31,092 nucleotides of DNA from Selenomonas sp. (GTDB lineage Bacteria; Bacillota_C; Negativicutes; Selenomonadales; Selenomonadaceae), in assembly GCF_024699275.1 (NCBI RefSeq), contig NZ_JAILPX010000019.1, positions 1 through 31,092 on the forward strand. Reading direction: 5' to 3'. Positions 14,431 through 24,036 of this stretch are shown in pieces. Below the pieces are notes generated by a model, which was not told the DNA's origin, did not search any database, and saw only the letters and a list, made by a program, of their open reading frames with translations. Each line of letters starts with the position of its first letter. Within the stretch, counting starts at the first letter, position 1. Position numbers and translations under genes: made by a program.

Positions 14431-15517
14431 AACTTCTTTTGTTTTTGATCTGCAGCTTTTTGCCGGGGATGATAAAACAGAAGAACCAACAGCTAAAAAA
14501 CGCGCTGATGCAAAGAAAAAAGGGCAGGTAGGCCGCAGTACCGATATGAGTGCTGCCTTTGTCCTGCTCATGGGCTTTTTTGTCATCAAGCTGCTTTGGG
14601 AGTCGATTTACCATAAGATCGCAACTTATACTACATACGTGTTTTCCCACTTAAATCAAACGGTGGATACGGAAAGTGTAGTGCGTATTTTTATTGGGAT
14701 TATTGAGTTGTTGGCACAGACGGCCTTACCGATTATGTTGGCCATCATGATGATCGGACTGGCTATCAACATGTTCCAGGTGGGGCTGAATTTCAATACA
14801 GAGGCCATTGAATTCAAATTGGATAAGCTCAATCCCATCAATGGTTTTGGGCGGATTTTTTCCAAGCGTTCCTTGATGGAACTGGTCAAGTCTCTGATGA
14901 AGATTGCAATTATTGGTTTTTTCCTGTATGATTTTTTATCCGACCATTTGATGGATATGCCGCAGTTTATCTATTTTGATTTACCGACCAGTTTGGCGCA
15001 GATTTCGGATATCATCTTTAAGATGGCTTTTGAGGTTATCGGGGTCATTATGATTGTCGGTTTTATCGATTATGCGTATCAGAAATGGCAAACGACTCAG
15101 GACCTCAAGATGTCCAAACAGGAAGTCAAGGATGAAATGAAACAGTCAGAAGGAGATCCCCAGATTAAGGGGAAAATCAAGCAGAAACAGCGTCAGATGG
15201 CCATGTCCCGCATGATGCAGGAGGTGCCGCAGGCCGATGTCATCGTGACGAACCCGACGCATTTTGCCGTGGCACTGAAATATGATAAAGGGATGGTGGC
15301 GCCGCTGGTGGTAGCAAAAGGGCAGGATTTAGTGGCCCAGCGTATCAAGGCTCTGGCGCGGGACAATCGGGTGCCCATCGTGGAAAATAAGCCCCTGGCT
15401 CGGGCGCTCTATGCGTCCGTGGATGTAGGGGATGTTGTTCCTGCAGAGCTTTATCAGGCAGTGGCCGAGGTTTTGGCCTATGTATATCGTTTGAAGAATA
15501 ACCGCCGTCGGGCGTAA
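14393..15517 (+). CDS. flhB: Flagellar export switch protein FlhB
   Basis: FlhB is the substrate-specificity switch of the export apparatus. It has a short N-terminal tail containing FDLQLFAGDDKTEEPTAKKR, four membrane spans and a cytoplasmic domain that self-cleaves in the NPTH motif, here intact at 15251-15262. After cleavage, FliK triggers the change from hook to filament export. The start is uncertain: in-frame ATG codons at 14372, 14384 and 14393 and a TTG at 14408 all lie inside the end of fliR, and none has a strong ribosome site. I give 14393 as a compromise. Translation is probably coupled to fliR. The C-terminal sequence continues to YVYRLKNNRRRA, the usual end. Confidence 0.94.
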   Translation: MEISPLRWKPCNRTSFVFDLQLFAGDDKTEEPTAKKRADAKKKGQVGRSTDMSAAFVLLMGFFVIKLLWESIYHKIATYTTYVFSHLNQTVDTESVVRIFIGIIELLAQTALPIMLAIMMIGLAINMFQVGLNFNTEAIEFKLDKLNPINGFGRIFSKRSLMELVKSLMKIAIIGFFLYDFLSDHLMDMPQFIYFDLPTSLAQISDIIFKMAFEVIGVIMIVGFIDYAYQKWQTTQDLKMSKQEVKDEMKQSEGDPQIKGKIKQKQRQMAMSRMMQEVPQADVIVTNPTHFAVALKYDKGMVAPLVVAKGQDLVAQRIKALARDNRVPIVENKPLARALYASVDVGDVVPAELYQAVAEVLAYVYRLKNNRRRA

Positions 15518-15539
15518 GGATACTTGAAGGAGAGGCAAT

Positions 15540-17627
15540 ATGGCTGCACAACAGGCAACTGCTCCCAATACCATTTTTGGCAAGGGGAGCTTCATTCAAA
15601 AATACAGTGATGTCATGATAGCAATTGCTATCGTCACCATCGTTGTCATGATGATTATTCCGTTGCCGACATTGCTGTTGGATATGCTGATTTGTCTCAA
15701 TATCACCATAGCATTGTTGCTGGTTATGTCTGTAATCTATAATAAGGAAGCTTTGGACTTATCGATATTTCCGTCCTTATTGCTCATTACCACCTTGTTT
15801 CGTTTGGCGCTGAATATATCTTCAACCCGTCTGATTCTGCTGGATGGCTATGCGGGCGAGGTGATTACGGCTTTCGGTAATTTCGTTGTCGGTGGTAATC
15901 CTGTTGTAGGCTTTATCATGTTCGTCATTTTGGTAGCCATCAATTTTATCGTTATCACCAAGGGATCAGAACGTGTGGCTGAAGTATCGGCCCGTTTTAC
16001 CTTGGATGCTATGCCTGGTAAGCAGATGTCCATTGATGCGGATCTGAACCAGGGGGCAATCACCGATGCGGAGGCCAAAATTCGCCGTGAAAAGATTCAG
16101 CATGAGGCGGATTTCTTCGGGGCAATGGATGGTGCTTCTAAGTTCGTCAAAGGGGATGCCATTGCGGCTATCATTATCATGCTCATCAACATTGCCGGTG
16201 GTTTTGTTATCGGCATGATGCAGCGCAATATGGAGGCGGTACAGGCGCTGCAAACCTATACTTTGCTTACCGTGGGTGAGGGATTGGTCAGCCAGATTCC
16301 CGCCCTCTTGATTTCCACGGCTACGGGTCTTATCGTAACCCGTGCAGGGGCTGAAGGCAACTTGGGCAGCGATATCGTTTCCCAGTTGTTCCATAATGAC
16401 CGCATCTTCTTTATTTTGGGCGGTGTACTCGTATTCTTCTCCGTGGTACCGGGACTTCCCGGGGTTCCCTTCTTTGCTTTGGCTATTTTCTGCTTTGTGA
16501 TTGGACGTTTGCTCAAACAGCAGACAGAGGTCAAAACTGAGGAGAAACAGGAAGAGAAGAAAGTACAGGAAAAACGCAAGGCCACCACGCCGGAAAATAT
16601 CGTTTCTCTGCTGCAGGTCGATCCCATGGAATTGGAAATCGGTTATTCGCTGATACCACTGGTGGATACAGGTCAAGGTGGCGATTTGCTGGATCGTATC
16701 GTGATGATTCGCCGTCAGTGTGCATTGGAATTAGGGCTGGTCGTGCCTACGATTCGCATTCGCGATAATATCCAGATAAAGCCTAATGCCTATATCATCA
16801 AACTGAAGGGAATTGAGATTGCCAAAGGTGAATTGATGCTGGATCATTATCTGGCTATGAACTCAGGTACTGTATTTGAGGAGGTTCCGGGGATCGAGAC
16901 CACGGAACCTGCCTTTGGACTGCCAGCGTTATGGATTCCGGAGAACGAGCGAGAGCAGGCAGAATTGAATGGGTATACGGTGGTGGATGCGGTATCGGTA
17001 TTGGCTACGCATCTTACGGAAGTCATCAAACAGCATGCCGATGAGATCCTGGGGCGTCAGGAGACCCAGAACCTTATCGATAACCTCAAAAAATCCAATC
17101 AGGCATTGGTGGATGAGGTGGTTCCTGATTTGCTTAATGTGGGAGAAATTCAAAAGGTCCTGGCCAATCTCCTGCGGGAACGGATTTCCATTCGCGATAT
17201 GAGCACGATTTTGGAAGTGCTGGCCGATTATGGGCGGGCGACAAAGGACACAGAGATTCTCACCGAATATGTCCGCCATGCCATGGCACGTCATATTACG
17301 CAGCAAAATGTACAGAATGGTACCCTGCCTTGTATTACCCTGGATCCGGCTTTGGAAAATCGGATTGCGGGCGGTGTGCAGCGTACGGAACATGGCTCTT
17401 ACGTCAGCTTAGATCCTGATTCGATGCAGAAACTGGTTACGGCACTCAATGAAGAACTGCCGAAACTTACCAATATGGGCTATCAACCAATTGTGCTGAC
17501 CAGTCCGGCTGTACGCTTGTATTTCCGCAAATTGGTGGAACGGTCTGTTCCGGGACTTATCGTCCTGTCGCATGCGGAAATTGAACAAAGCGTAGAGATT
17601 CAAATTCTTGGGGTGGTGAAGATTTAA
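15540..17627 (+). CDS. flhA: Flagellar export gate protein FlhA
   Basis: FlhA forms the nonameric cytoplasmic ring that receives substrate-chaperone complexes and couples export to proton flow. The 695-residue protein has about eight membrane spans in residues 20-320 and a large cytoplasmic domain after a charged linker rich in Lys/Glu/Gln (about 325-350). The FHIPEP family signature RVAEVSARFTLDAMPGKQM is at residues 145-163. Length is normal for the family. It lies 22 bases after flhB with GGAGAGG before the ATG, and flhF starts one base after its stop. Confidence 0.97.
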   Translation: MAAQQATAPNTIFGKGSFIQKYSDVMIAIAIVTIVVMMIIPLPTLLLDMLICLNITIALLLVMSVIYNKEALDLSIFPSLLLITTLFRLALNISSTRLILLDGYAGEVITAFGNFVVGGNPVVGFIMFVILVAINFIVITKGSERVAEVSARFTLDAMPGKQMSIDADLNQGAITDAEAKIRREKIQHEADFFGAMDGASKFVKGDAIAAIIIMLINIAGGFVIGMMQRNMEAVQALQTYTLLTVGEGLVSQIPALLISTATGLIVTRAGAEGNLGSDIVSQLFHNDRIFFILGGVLVFFSVVPGLPGVPFFALAIFCFVIGRLLKQQTEVKTEEKQEEKKVQEKRKATTPENIVSLLQVDPMELEIGYSLIPLVDTGQGGDLLDRIVMIRRQCALELGLVVPTIRIRDNIQIKPNAYIIKLKGIEIAKGELMLDHYLAMNSGTVFEEVPGIETTEPAFGLPALWIPENEREQAELNGYTVVDAVSVLATHLTEVIKQHADEILGRQETQNLIDNLKKSNQALVDEVVPDLLNVGEIQKVLANLLRERISIRDMSTILEVLADYGRATKDTEILTEYVRHAMARHITQQNVQNGTLPCITLDPALENRIAGGVQRTEHGSYVSLDPDSMQKLVTALNEELPKLTNMGYQPIVLTSPAVRLYFRKLVERSVPGLIVLSHAEIEQSVEIQILGVVKI

Positions 17628-17628
17628 G

Positions 17629-19032
17629 TTGCAGATTAAAGTAGTTAAGGCTCCTTCCATGAAGGAAGCTATGGAGCAGGTTAAAGAGGAATTGGGCCGG
17701 GATGCGGTTATTTTGCACACAAAAAAATATCGTGAAGGTGGCTTTATGGGCTACAAGGGATCAGAAGTGGTGGAAGTAACCGCTGCCATCGAAGAAGATA
17801 CCCCCGATACAGCCTTGAAGAATCGGACCATGAGGAGCACTCCGGACGGTAAAACGTCAGTTACAGGGGGAAAGCTGGATATATTGTCCCAGGCGGCGCC
17901 GATGCCGAATACGGTATTGAATCAGTACAAGACCAATGGTACGGAGACTGGTGTCCGTATGGTGGAAGCACCCATTACCGCACCGGCATTTCAACCGCTG
18001 ATGCCAGGACAGGTTGGGCAGTCAGTATCTTCTCAGGCTAGAATCCTTACCACAGAAACTTTGGATGAAGCAGCAGATGCAAATGTAGCAAAACAAAAGG
18101 AAGATGAAGATGTGATGGCAGCAAATCCAAGTAATGATATGCAGCCGGTAATGATGGCCTCTAATCCTGAAGATGCAGAAAAGATTCAAAAGCTCGAAGC
18201 AGAGCTGGCGCAGATGAAGACCTTGCTTACGCAGGTTATGAGTAAAGATCAGCCTCAGGACGAGGTTTCGTTGCAGGAAGCCTTGCGCCGGCAGGAGGTG
18301 GATGAAGAAATCCTGAAGGATATGGCGGCAAAGATCGCAGCTGGCGATATGCTGATGGATTCCCTGGATAAAAGGGCGCAAGGAGTCGTGGCCGGTTATC
18401 TGGAAGATAAGATGAATTTTGCCGAGGGGATTAAACTCAATAAGCATGGAGTGCGGATTGTGGCTCTTATCGGCGCAACAGGTGTAGGTAAAACGACTAC
18501 ATTGGCTAAGATTGCAGCCCGCTTTGTCTTAGAGAAGAATATTCGGGCAGCTCTGATTACCGCTGATACCTATCGTATTTCGGCAGTGGAGCAGTTGAAG
18601 ACCTATTCGGATATCATTGGTCTGCCCTTGGAAATTGTATATTCACCAGACGAGCTGAAGGTGGCTATCCATAAGCATAGGGATAAGGATTTGATTCTTA
18701 TCGATACCGCCGGGCGCAGTCAGCATAATGAATACCAGATGAAGGAATTGCAGGAATTTCTGGCGGTGGATTCCCGTATTGAGAAACACCTGGTCATGAG
18801 TGCCACTACTAAGAATCGCGATGTGGCAGAGATCTTGCAGAAGTTTTCGGTTTGTGACCCAGGCAGAGTTATCTTTACGAAAACGGATGAAACCAGCAGC
18901 TTGGGGATGATTGTGAATCTGTTGGCGGACAAGGATATTTCCCTGTCCTTCATGACCAATGGACAAAGCGTACCAGATGATATTGTGCCGGCCACTGCGG
19001 ATAAATTAGCTGCTTTATTGTTGAGGGAATAA
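17629..19032 (+). CDS. flhF: Flagellar biosynthesis GTPase FlhF (SRP-type)
   Basis: FlhF is a signal-recognition-particle-type GTPase that marks the site of new flagella. The 467-residue protein has the family N-terminus (MQIKVVKAPSMKEAMEQVKE), a variable linker (about 60-215) and the NG domain with G1 GATGVGKTT at residues 282-290, DTYRISAVEQLKTY, DTAGRSQHN and TKTDETSSLG. The start is TTG at 17629, placed one base after the flhA stop; GGGGTGG upstream at 17610-17616 supports it. It works with FlhG, encoded immediately downstream. Confidence 0.96.
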   Translation: MQIKVVKAPSMKEAMEQVKEELGRDAVILHTKKYREGGFMGYKGSEVVEVTAAIEEDTPDTALKNRTMRSTPDGKTSVTGGKLDILSQAAPMPNTVLNQYKTNGTETGVRMVEAPITAPAFQPLMPGQVGQSVSSQARILTTETLDEAADANVAKQKEDEDVMAANPSNDMQPVMMASNPEDAEKIQKLEAELAQMKTLLTQVMSKDQPQDEVSLQEALRRQEVDEEILKDMAAKIAAGDMLMDSLDKRAQGVVAGYLEDKMNFAEGIKLNKHGVRIVALIGATGVGKTTTLAKIAARFVLEKNIRAALITADTYRISAVEQLKTYSDIIGLPLEIVYSPDELKVAIHKHRDKDLILIDTAGRSQHNEYQMKELQEFLAVDSRIEKHLVMSATTKNRDVAEILQKFSVCDPGRVIFTKTDETSSLGMIVNLLADKDISLSFMTNGQSVPDDIVPATADKLAALLLRE

Positions 19033-19033
19033 T

Positions 19034-19930
19034 ATGGGAGATCAGGCAGCAAGACTGCGTCAATTAGTCGATAAAAGTGAATATGAAGTGCAGACGCCTG
19101 TGCAAGATTCTCCATCGCTGTCCTCCCTGGGACCCCGGGTAATCGCCATTACCAGCGGCAAGGGGGGCGTAGGCAAGACAAATATTACGGTTAATCTGGC
19201 CATTGCTTTAAGACAGGCTGGTCAGAGAGTGATGGTAATCGATGCTGATTTGGGGATGGCCAACGTGGATGTGGTGTTGGGCAGCATGTCCAAGAAGCAC
19301 TTATTAAATCTGTTGGAAAATGGTATTGAATTAAAAGATGTGCTGATTGATGGTCCCTATGGCGTGCGATATATTTCTGGTGGCTCGGGGATAGAGAAGG
19401 CCGCAGATTTTACCTATGAAGAGCGTCAGCGTTTGATGCAGAAACTGACTGCCTGTGGTCAGTTGGCCGATATTATTCTCATTGATACCGGGGCGGGACT
19501 CGGTAAGAATGTGATGGATTTTATTCTGGCTGCAGATGAGGTGCTATTGGTGACTACACCGGAACCTACTGCTTTGACGGATGCCTATGCGGTGCTAAAA
19601 GCTTATAGTATGTATGCGGTCAATAAGAATATCAAGCTATTGGTAAACCGTGTCTACGATGAGGCCGAGAGCCGGGAGGTTGTAGCAAAACTCCAGCAGA
19701 CTTCTACGCGGTTTTTGAACATGCCGATAGATTGTGTAGGTTATGTATTCGAGGACAGTGCTGTGATGAAGTCTGTACGTCAACAACAGCCTTTTCTGGC
19801 AGCGCAGCCGGGGAGCATAGCTGCCAGATGTATTCAGGGACTGGCTAATAGTGTTTTATATGGCAGTAAAATGACTGTTAAACGTGGTTGGACAGGATTT
19901 TTGCGACAAATATTTAATTTTGCGCATTAA
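19034..19930 (+). CDS. flhG: Flagellar number regulator FlhG (FleN/YlxH), MinD-type ATPase
   Basis: FlhG is a ParA/MinD-like ATPase that limits flagellar number and activates the FlhF GTPase. The 298-residue protein carries the deviant Walker A KGGVGKT at residues 43-49, DADLGMANVDVVLG after it, and IDTGAGLG as the switch II region. The N-terminal DQAARLR at residues 3-9 matches the DQAxxLR helix known to stimulate FlhF. The C-terminus ends in an amphipathic basic stretch (GWTGFLRQIFNFAH), as expected for a MinD-like membrane-targeting helix. It starts one base after the flhF stop. Confidence 0.95.
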   Translation: MGDQAARLRQLVDKSEYEVQTPVQDSPSLSSLGPRVIAITSGKGGVGKTNITVNLAIALRQAGQRVMVIDADLGMANVDVVLGSMSKKHLLNLLENGIELKDVLIDGPYGVRYISGGSGIEKAADFTYEERQRLMQKLTACGQLADIILIDTGAGLGKNVMDFILAADEVLLVTTPEPTALTDAYAVLKAYSMYAVNKNIKLLVNRVYDEAESREVVAKLQQTSTRFLNMPIDCVGYVFEDSAVMKSVRQQQPFLAAQPGSIAARCIQGLANSVLYGSKMTVKRGWTGFLRQIFNFAH

Positions 19931-19948
19931 ACATGGAGGAACTTGATT

Positions 19949-20632
19949 ATGACGGGCGAATTAGTAAAAGCAAAAGAAAACCTAAAAATTGGCCAACGGG
20001 TCGAGTTTTATGTGGAAACTGATGATACCCGTTATGCCAGCCGCATTGAGGATATGGTGGATGACACATTGGAAGTGGCCATGCCCATGAGTCGGCAGGG
20101 AGTACCCATTATCCCAAAGGATAATGAAAAACTCTATGGTGTGGCGGTGGGGAATCAATGCCGTTTCCGTTTTTTTACGACATACAAGGGAAAAGGTTAT
20201 AAGGATGGTCGAATTCCAGTATGGCGTGTGACTATGCCAGAAGATATGGAACGCTTCCAAAACCGCGAATTTGTGCGTGTAAAGGTCAATTTGAAAGCAC
20301 AAGTCAACCTGGTGGATGAAGAGGGAACGATTCATGATTGTGAGATGGTTCCTGTGGTGGACTTAAGCGGCAGTGGCATTTGCATGGCTTTTTCCCACAA
20401 AGTGCAACCTGAGGCAAAGGCTGTTTTGGGATTGGCAGGTATTACGGGAGCAGGAGTTATTGATGTTATGTGCCGAATCGTGCGTTGTACGCCAGTAGAA
20501 CGGGCTGATGGTTCGGTAATCTATCATGTGGGAGCGGCTTTCCTGAATTTGCCCCGCGCTACCAGCAACAAGATTATCCGTTATTTGTTTGCCGTTCAGC
20601 GTGCTATCATAGCAAAGGGATTTAAGGAATAA
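19949..20632 (+). CDS. YcgR/MotI-like PilZ-domain c-di-GMP receptor
   Basis: The 227-residue protein combines an N-terminal YcgR-type domain (about 1-95, beginning with a segment containing LKIGQRVEFYV) with a C-terminal PilZ domain. Both c-di-GMP-binding motifs are present: RxxxR (R106-R110, in NREFVRV) and DxSxxG (DLSGSG, 138-143). Relatives act as a c-di-GMP-dependent brake on the motor (YcgR in enterics, YpfA/MotI in Bacillus). Its place between flhG and cheB fits a motility role. I chose ATG 19949 because GGAGGA ends 8 bases before it; the TTG at 19943 is only two bases from that site. Confidence 0.9.
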   Translation: MTGELVKAKENLKIGQRVEFYVETDDTRYASRIEDMVDDTLEVAMPMSRQGVPIIPKDNEKLYGVAVGNQCRFRFFTTYKGKGYKDGRIPVWRVTMPEDMERFQNREFVRVKVNLKAQVNLVDEEGTIHDCEMVPVVDLSGSGICMAFSHKVQPEAKAVLGLAGITGAGVIDVMCRIVRCTPVERADGSVIYHVGAAFLNLPRATSNKIIRYLFAVQRAIIAKGFKE

Positions 20633-20687
20633 GGTAAATATTAAAGAGATGTAAGAAATTTTTCGTCGGATAAAAGAGGTGGGCGGG

Positions 20688-21920
20688 ATGATTCGAGTCT
20701 TGATCGCGGATGACTCTGCTTTTATGCGCAAGATATTGACGGATTTTTTCAATAAACAGCCGGATTTTGAGGTGGCAGCTGCAGCAATAAACGGCAAGGA
20801 AGCCATCGCTAAGGTATTGGAGCTTAAGCCTGATTTGGTGACCATGGATGTGAACATGCCGGTTATGGATGGTCTTAATGCTTTAGCGGTCATTATGGAA
20901 AAGCAGCCTACGCCAGTGGTGATGCTGAGCAGCCTGACCCAGCAGGGAACAGAGGCCACGATCAGGGCACTGAGTCTTGGCGCGGTGGATTTTATCAGCA
21001 AAGCTGGTGGCAGCATATCCAAGCTGGATTCTATAGAGGATGAACTTTTGGAGAAATGCCGTAATGCGGCAAAAGCCAAGGTACGTAAGATGCCTTATAT
21101 GCCGCAGAAGCAGCTATCGCAGTCTGGCACGTCTAATGCAAAACCGGCGCCGCCGGTAATGAAACGGATTGAGCTGCCCGTAAGGCAGGGCTTAAAACTT
21201 CCTGGTGTGGCATCCGTGTCGCCAGCCCAAAATTCAGGCAGCGGCTTGGGGGTTAAGCGTGTGAATCCCTTCCTGCAGGCGCGGGGCAAACCTCAGCCTG
21301 CGGCGGCAAATAAAATTGCCCCAGTGAGTATGGGCAGTGCAGGCAATGGGGCTAAGAAATTAGTGGCTATTGGTACTTCCACCGGTGGTCCACAGGCATT
21401 ACAGCAGGTGATAACCCGCCTGCCCGGGAATCTGCCCTGTGGTGTAGTGGTGGTACAGCATATGCCTGCAGGTTTTACCAAGGCTTTAGCTGATCGGTTG
21501 GATACGATTTCTCAGGTTTCGGTGAAGGAAGCTGAGGATGGAGATGTCATTCAGCCTGGTCATGTATATATAGCTCCCGGTAGTCATCACCTGCGGGTGA
21601 AGTCGGAGGGAAGCAGCCGTAAGATTCTTTTGGGACAGGATCCTCCAGTGGGAAATCACCGCCCTGCTGTAAATGTCATGTATGATTCTGTAGCCGATAT
21701 CGGCAGGAATCTGGTGGCTGTCATCATGACCGGTATGGGATGTGATGGCTGTGAGGGCATGAAGAAGATCAAAGCAGCAGGTGGCTACAGTATTGCACAG
21801 GATGAACCCACCTGTGTAGTCTACGGAATGCCTAAAGCAGTGGTAGATGCAGGACTGGCCGATGAGATAAAGCCTGTGGAAAATATCGCACAGGCAATTG
21901 TCGAGGCTGTAAAGAGATAA
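20688..21920 (+). CDS. cheB: Chemotaxis methylesterase/deamidase CheB
   Basis: CheB removes methyl groups from chemoreceptor glutamates, giving adaptation together with CheR. The 410-residue protein has an N-terminal receiver (D8/D9, phospho-acceptor D54), a long Pro/Ala/Lys-rich linker (about 125-220) and a C-terminal methylesterase domain. The catalytic triad appears as S231 (GTSTGGP), H258 (VVVVQHMPAG) and D353 (GMGCDG). ATG 20688 was chosen over the in-frame GTG at 20679 because the latter lies inside the AGAGGTGGG ribosome site. No cheR is present in the window. Confidence 0.95.
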   Translation: MIRVLIADDSAFMRKILTDFFNKQPDFEVAAAAINGKEAIAKVLELKPDLVTMDVNMPVMDGLNALAVIMEKQPTPVVMLSSLTQQGTEATIRALSLGAVDFISKAGGSISKLDSIEDELLEKCRNAAKAKVRKMPYMPQKQLSQSGTSNAKPAPPVMKRIELPVRQGLKLPGVASVSPAQNSGSGLGVKRVNPFLQARGKPQPAAANKIAPVSMGSAGNGAKKLVAIGTSTGGPQALQQVITRLPGNLPCGVVVVQHMPAGFTKALADRLDTISQVSVKEAEDGDVIQPGHVYIAPGSHHLRVKSEGSSRKILLGQDPPVGNHRPAVNVMYDSVADIGRNLVAVIMTGMGCDGCEGMKKIKAAGGYSIAQDEPTCVVYGMPKAVVDAGLADEIKPVENIAQAIVEAVKR

Positions 21921-21941
21921 AAGGATATAGGGGGAATACAA

Positions 21942-24023
21942 ATGGATACCAATCAGTATATGGATATGTTTTTGGACGAATCTCATGAGCATTTGCAGTC
22001 CTTGAATGAAGGTCTTTTAAGCTTGGAAGAAAATCCAGATGACATTTCTGTGGTAAATGATATTTTCCGCAATGCCCATACGTTGAAGGGCATGTCGGCA
22101 ACCATGGGATATAATAAGATTGCTGAGCTTACCCATGAAATGGAAGACGTGTTGGACCTTATTCGCAAGGAACAACTGAAACTGGATGAAGATATTATTG
22201 ATACGCTGTTCAAGTGTTTGGATTCCTTGGAACAGATGATTGATAGCGTGGGAAATGGCGATTCGGAAGATGTAGTAGATGTCAGTGATTTGGTGGCAAA
22301 ACTCAGTTCCATTTCCAAAGGTGAACCTGCACCTGCTGCCGCGCCCGCTGCTGCATCTGCTACACCCGCCGCACCTGCAGCCGGGGCAGCTCCGGCTGGT
22401 GCTGGTGTACAAATGGACCTTACGGATACGGACAAGGAGATGCTGCGTCAGGCTAAGGAAGGCGGCATGATTGGCGTATACATTCAGGTAACCTTGTCGG
22501 AAACCTGTCTCCTGAAATCCGCTCGTTCCTATATGGTCATGAATGCTTTGGATGAATTGGGCGATGTGATTAAATCCAATCCCCCGGCGGAAGATTTAGA
22601 GCAGGAAAAGTTCGAACACAGCTTTGAGATTTTGATGGTGACAGGATCGGATAAGAAAGCGGTAGAAGATGCCCTGAGTACCATTTCGGAAATCGATAAG
22701 ATTGTAGTGGAAGTGATGGATCCCGACAAACCGGCAGCTGCTCCAGCGGCAGCCCCGGCGGCTCCAGCTGCAGAAGCTCCAGCACCAAAACCTGCGGCCC
22801 CGAAACCAGCTGCTGCAAAACCAGCGGCAAAAGCAGCAGCGAAACCAGCTGCCGCTGCCGCTAAGAAGGGACATCAGAGCCAGTCGGTACGCGTAGATAT
22901 CGATAAGCTGGATACGCTGATGAATCTTATGGGTGAACTGGTTATCAACAAGGTCCGTCTGGAACAAATTGGTCAGGCCCATCGTCTAGGGGAACTTACG
23001 GAAACTCTGGAGCAGATGGACAGGGTGACCACAGACTTGCAGAACATCGTCATGAAGGTTCGTATGGTGCCGGTAAGCGCTGTGTTCAACCGTTTCCCCC
23101 GTATGGTACGCGATGTATCCAAGGAACTGAACAAAGAAATAAACCTGACTATTGAAGGTGAAGAAACAGAACTTGACCGTACCGTTATCGATGAAATCGG
23201 CGATCCGATTATGCATTTGCTGCGTAACTCCCTGGATCACGGTGTTGAACATCCGGATGAACGTGAGGCAAAAGGGAAACCACGTACTGGTGAAGTGGGG
23301 CTTATTGCCCGCCATGAAGGCAATAACGTGGTCATCATGGTTACAGATGATGGTAAAGGTATCGATGCCAGCAAAATCCGTAAAAAAGCTGTGGAAAAGG
23401 GCATGATTTCCCAGGAAGATGCGGATAAGCTGGATGATGCGGATGCAGTTCGCTTGGTATTCTTGCCAGGTTTCTCTACCGCAGAAAAGATTACGGATAT
23501 CTCTGGTCGTGGCGTTGGCATGGACGTGGTACGCAGTAAGATTGAATCCTTGTCCGGTCATGTGGATGTTGAGACCAAGATTGATGAAGGTTCTGTATTC
23601 AAGATTAAACTGCCGCTGACATTGGCTATCATCCAGGCCATGCTGGTTAAGGTTCAGGAAGAAATCTATGCGATTCCTTTGGGATCCATCGACAGCACCA
23701 TCAATATTCAGCCCACCGATATCAAGACGGTACGCAACCGTGAGGTTATCGTTCTGCGCGGTGAGATTATTCCCATCATTCGTATGGAAGAAACGCTGCA
23801 GATACCGCATGTGAAGGATTCGGATGAGATTTTCGTTGTAGTTGTTCATGCCGGCGAAGCCAAAGCTGGTATCGTAGTTGACAACTTGATTGGTCAGCAG
23901 GAAATCGTTATCAAGACGCTGGGGAACCTCTTTACAGGGCTCAAGATGTTCTCGGGAGCAACGGTTTTGGGCGATGGCCGTGTAGCGCTTATTCTCGATG
24001 TCGCTACGATGATGCAGCAGTAA
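21942..24023 (+). CDS. cheA: Chemotaxis sensor histidine kinase CheA
   Basis: CheA phosphorylates CheY and CheB under receptor control. The 693-residue protein has the full domain series. The Hpt domain carries phospho-His H46 (FRNAHTLKGM). A P2-type CheY/CheB-binding domain lies at about 163-265, flanked by two Ala/Pro-rich linkers (about 127-155 and 265-310). Then come the P3 dimerisation helices, the P4 kinase domain with N-box HLLRNSLDHGVE (N429), DDGKGID and GRGVGMDVV, and a C-terminal CheW-like P5 domain. The linkers are strongly biased (Ala, Pro, Lys) and likely flexible. A GGGGGAA site precedes ATG 21942. Confidence 0.97.
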   Translation: MDTNQYMDMFLDESHEHLQSLNEGLLSLEENPDDISVVNDIFRNAHTLKGMSATMGYNKIAELTHEMEDVLDLIRKEQLKLDEDIIDTLFKCLDSLEQMIDSVGNGDSEDVVDVSDLVAKLSSISKGEPAPAAAPAAASATPAAPAAGAAPAGAGVQMDLTDTDKEMLRQAKEGGMIGVYIQVTLSETCLLKSARSYMVMNALDELGDVIKSNPPAEDLEQEKFEHSFEILMVTGSDKKAVEDALSTISEIDKIVVEVMDPDKPAAAPAAAPAAPAAEAPAPKPAAPKPAAAKPAAKAAAKPAAAAAKKGHQSQSVRVDIDKLDTLMNLMGELVINKVRLEQIGQAHRLGELTETLEQMDRVTTDLQNIVMKVRMVPVSAVFNRFPRMVRDVSKELNKEINLTIEGEETELDRTVIDEIGDPIMHLLRNSLDHGVEHPDEREAKGKPRTGEVGLIARHEGNNVVIMVTDDGKGIDASKIRKKAVEKGMISQEDADKLDDADAVRLVFLPGFSTAEKITDISGRGVGMDVVRSKIESLSGHVDVETKIDEGSVFKIKLPLTLAIIQAMLVKVQEEIYAIPLGSIDSTINIQPTDIKTVRNREVIVLRGEIIPIIRMEETLQIPHVKDSDEIFVVVVHAGEAKAGIVVDNLIGQQEIVIKTLGNLFTGLKMFSGATVLGDGRVALILDVATMMQQ

Positions 24024-24036
24024 GGAGGCAGTAACC

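Noticed and set aside
22320..22860. Ala/Pro-rich repetitive stretches in cheA (and a similar one in fliY at about 11050-11180) as possible repeats or insertions.
   Set aside because: They are ordinary flexible interdomain linkers; the GCA/GCT/CCA codon bias gives apparent repetition without a fixed period.
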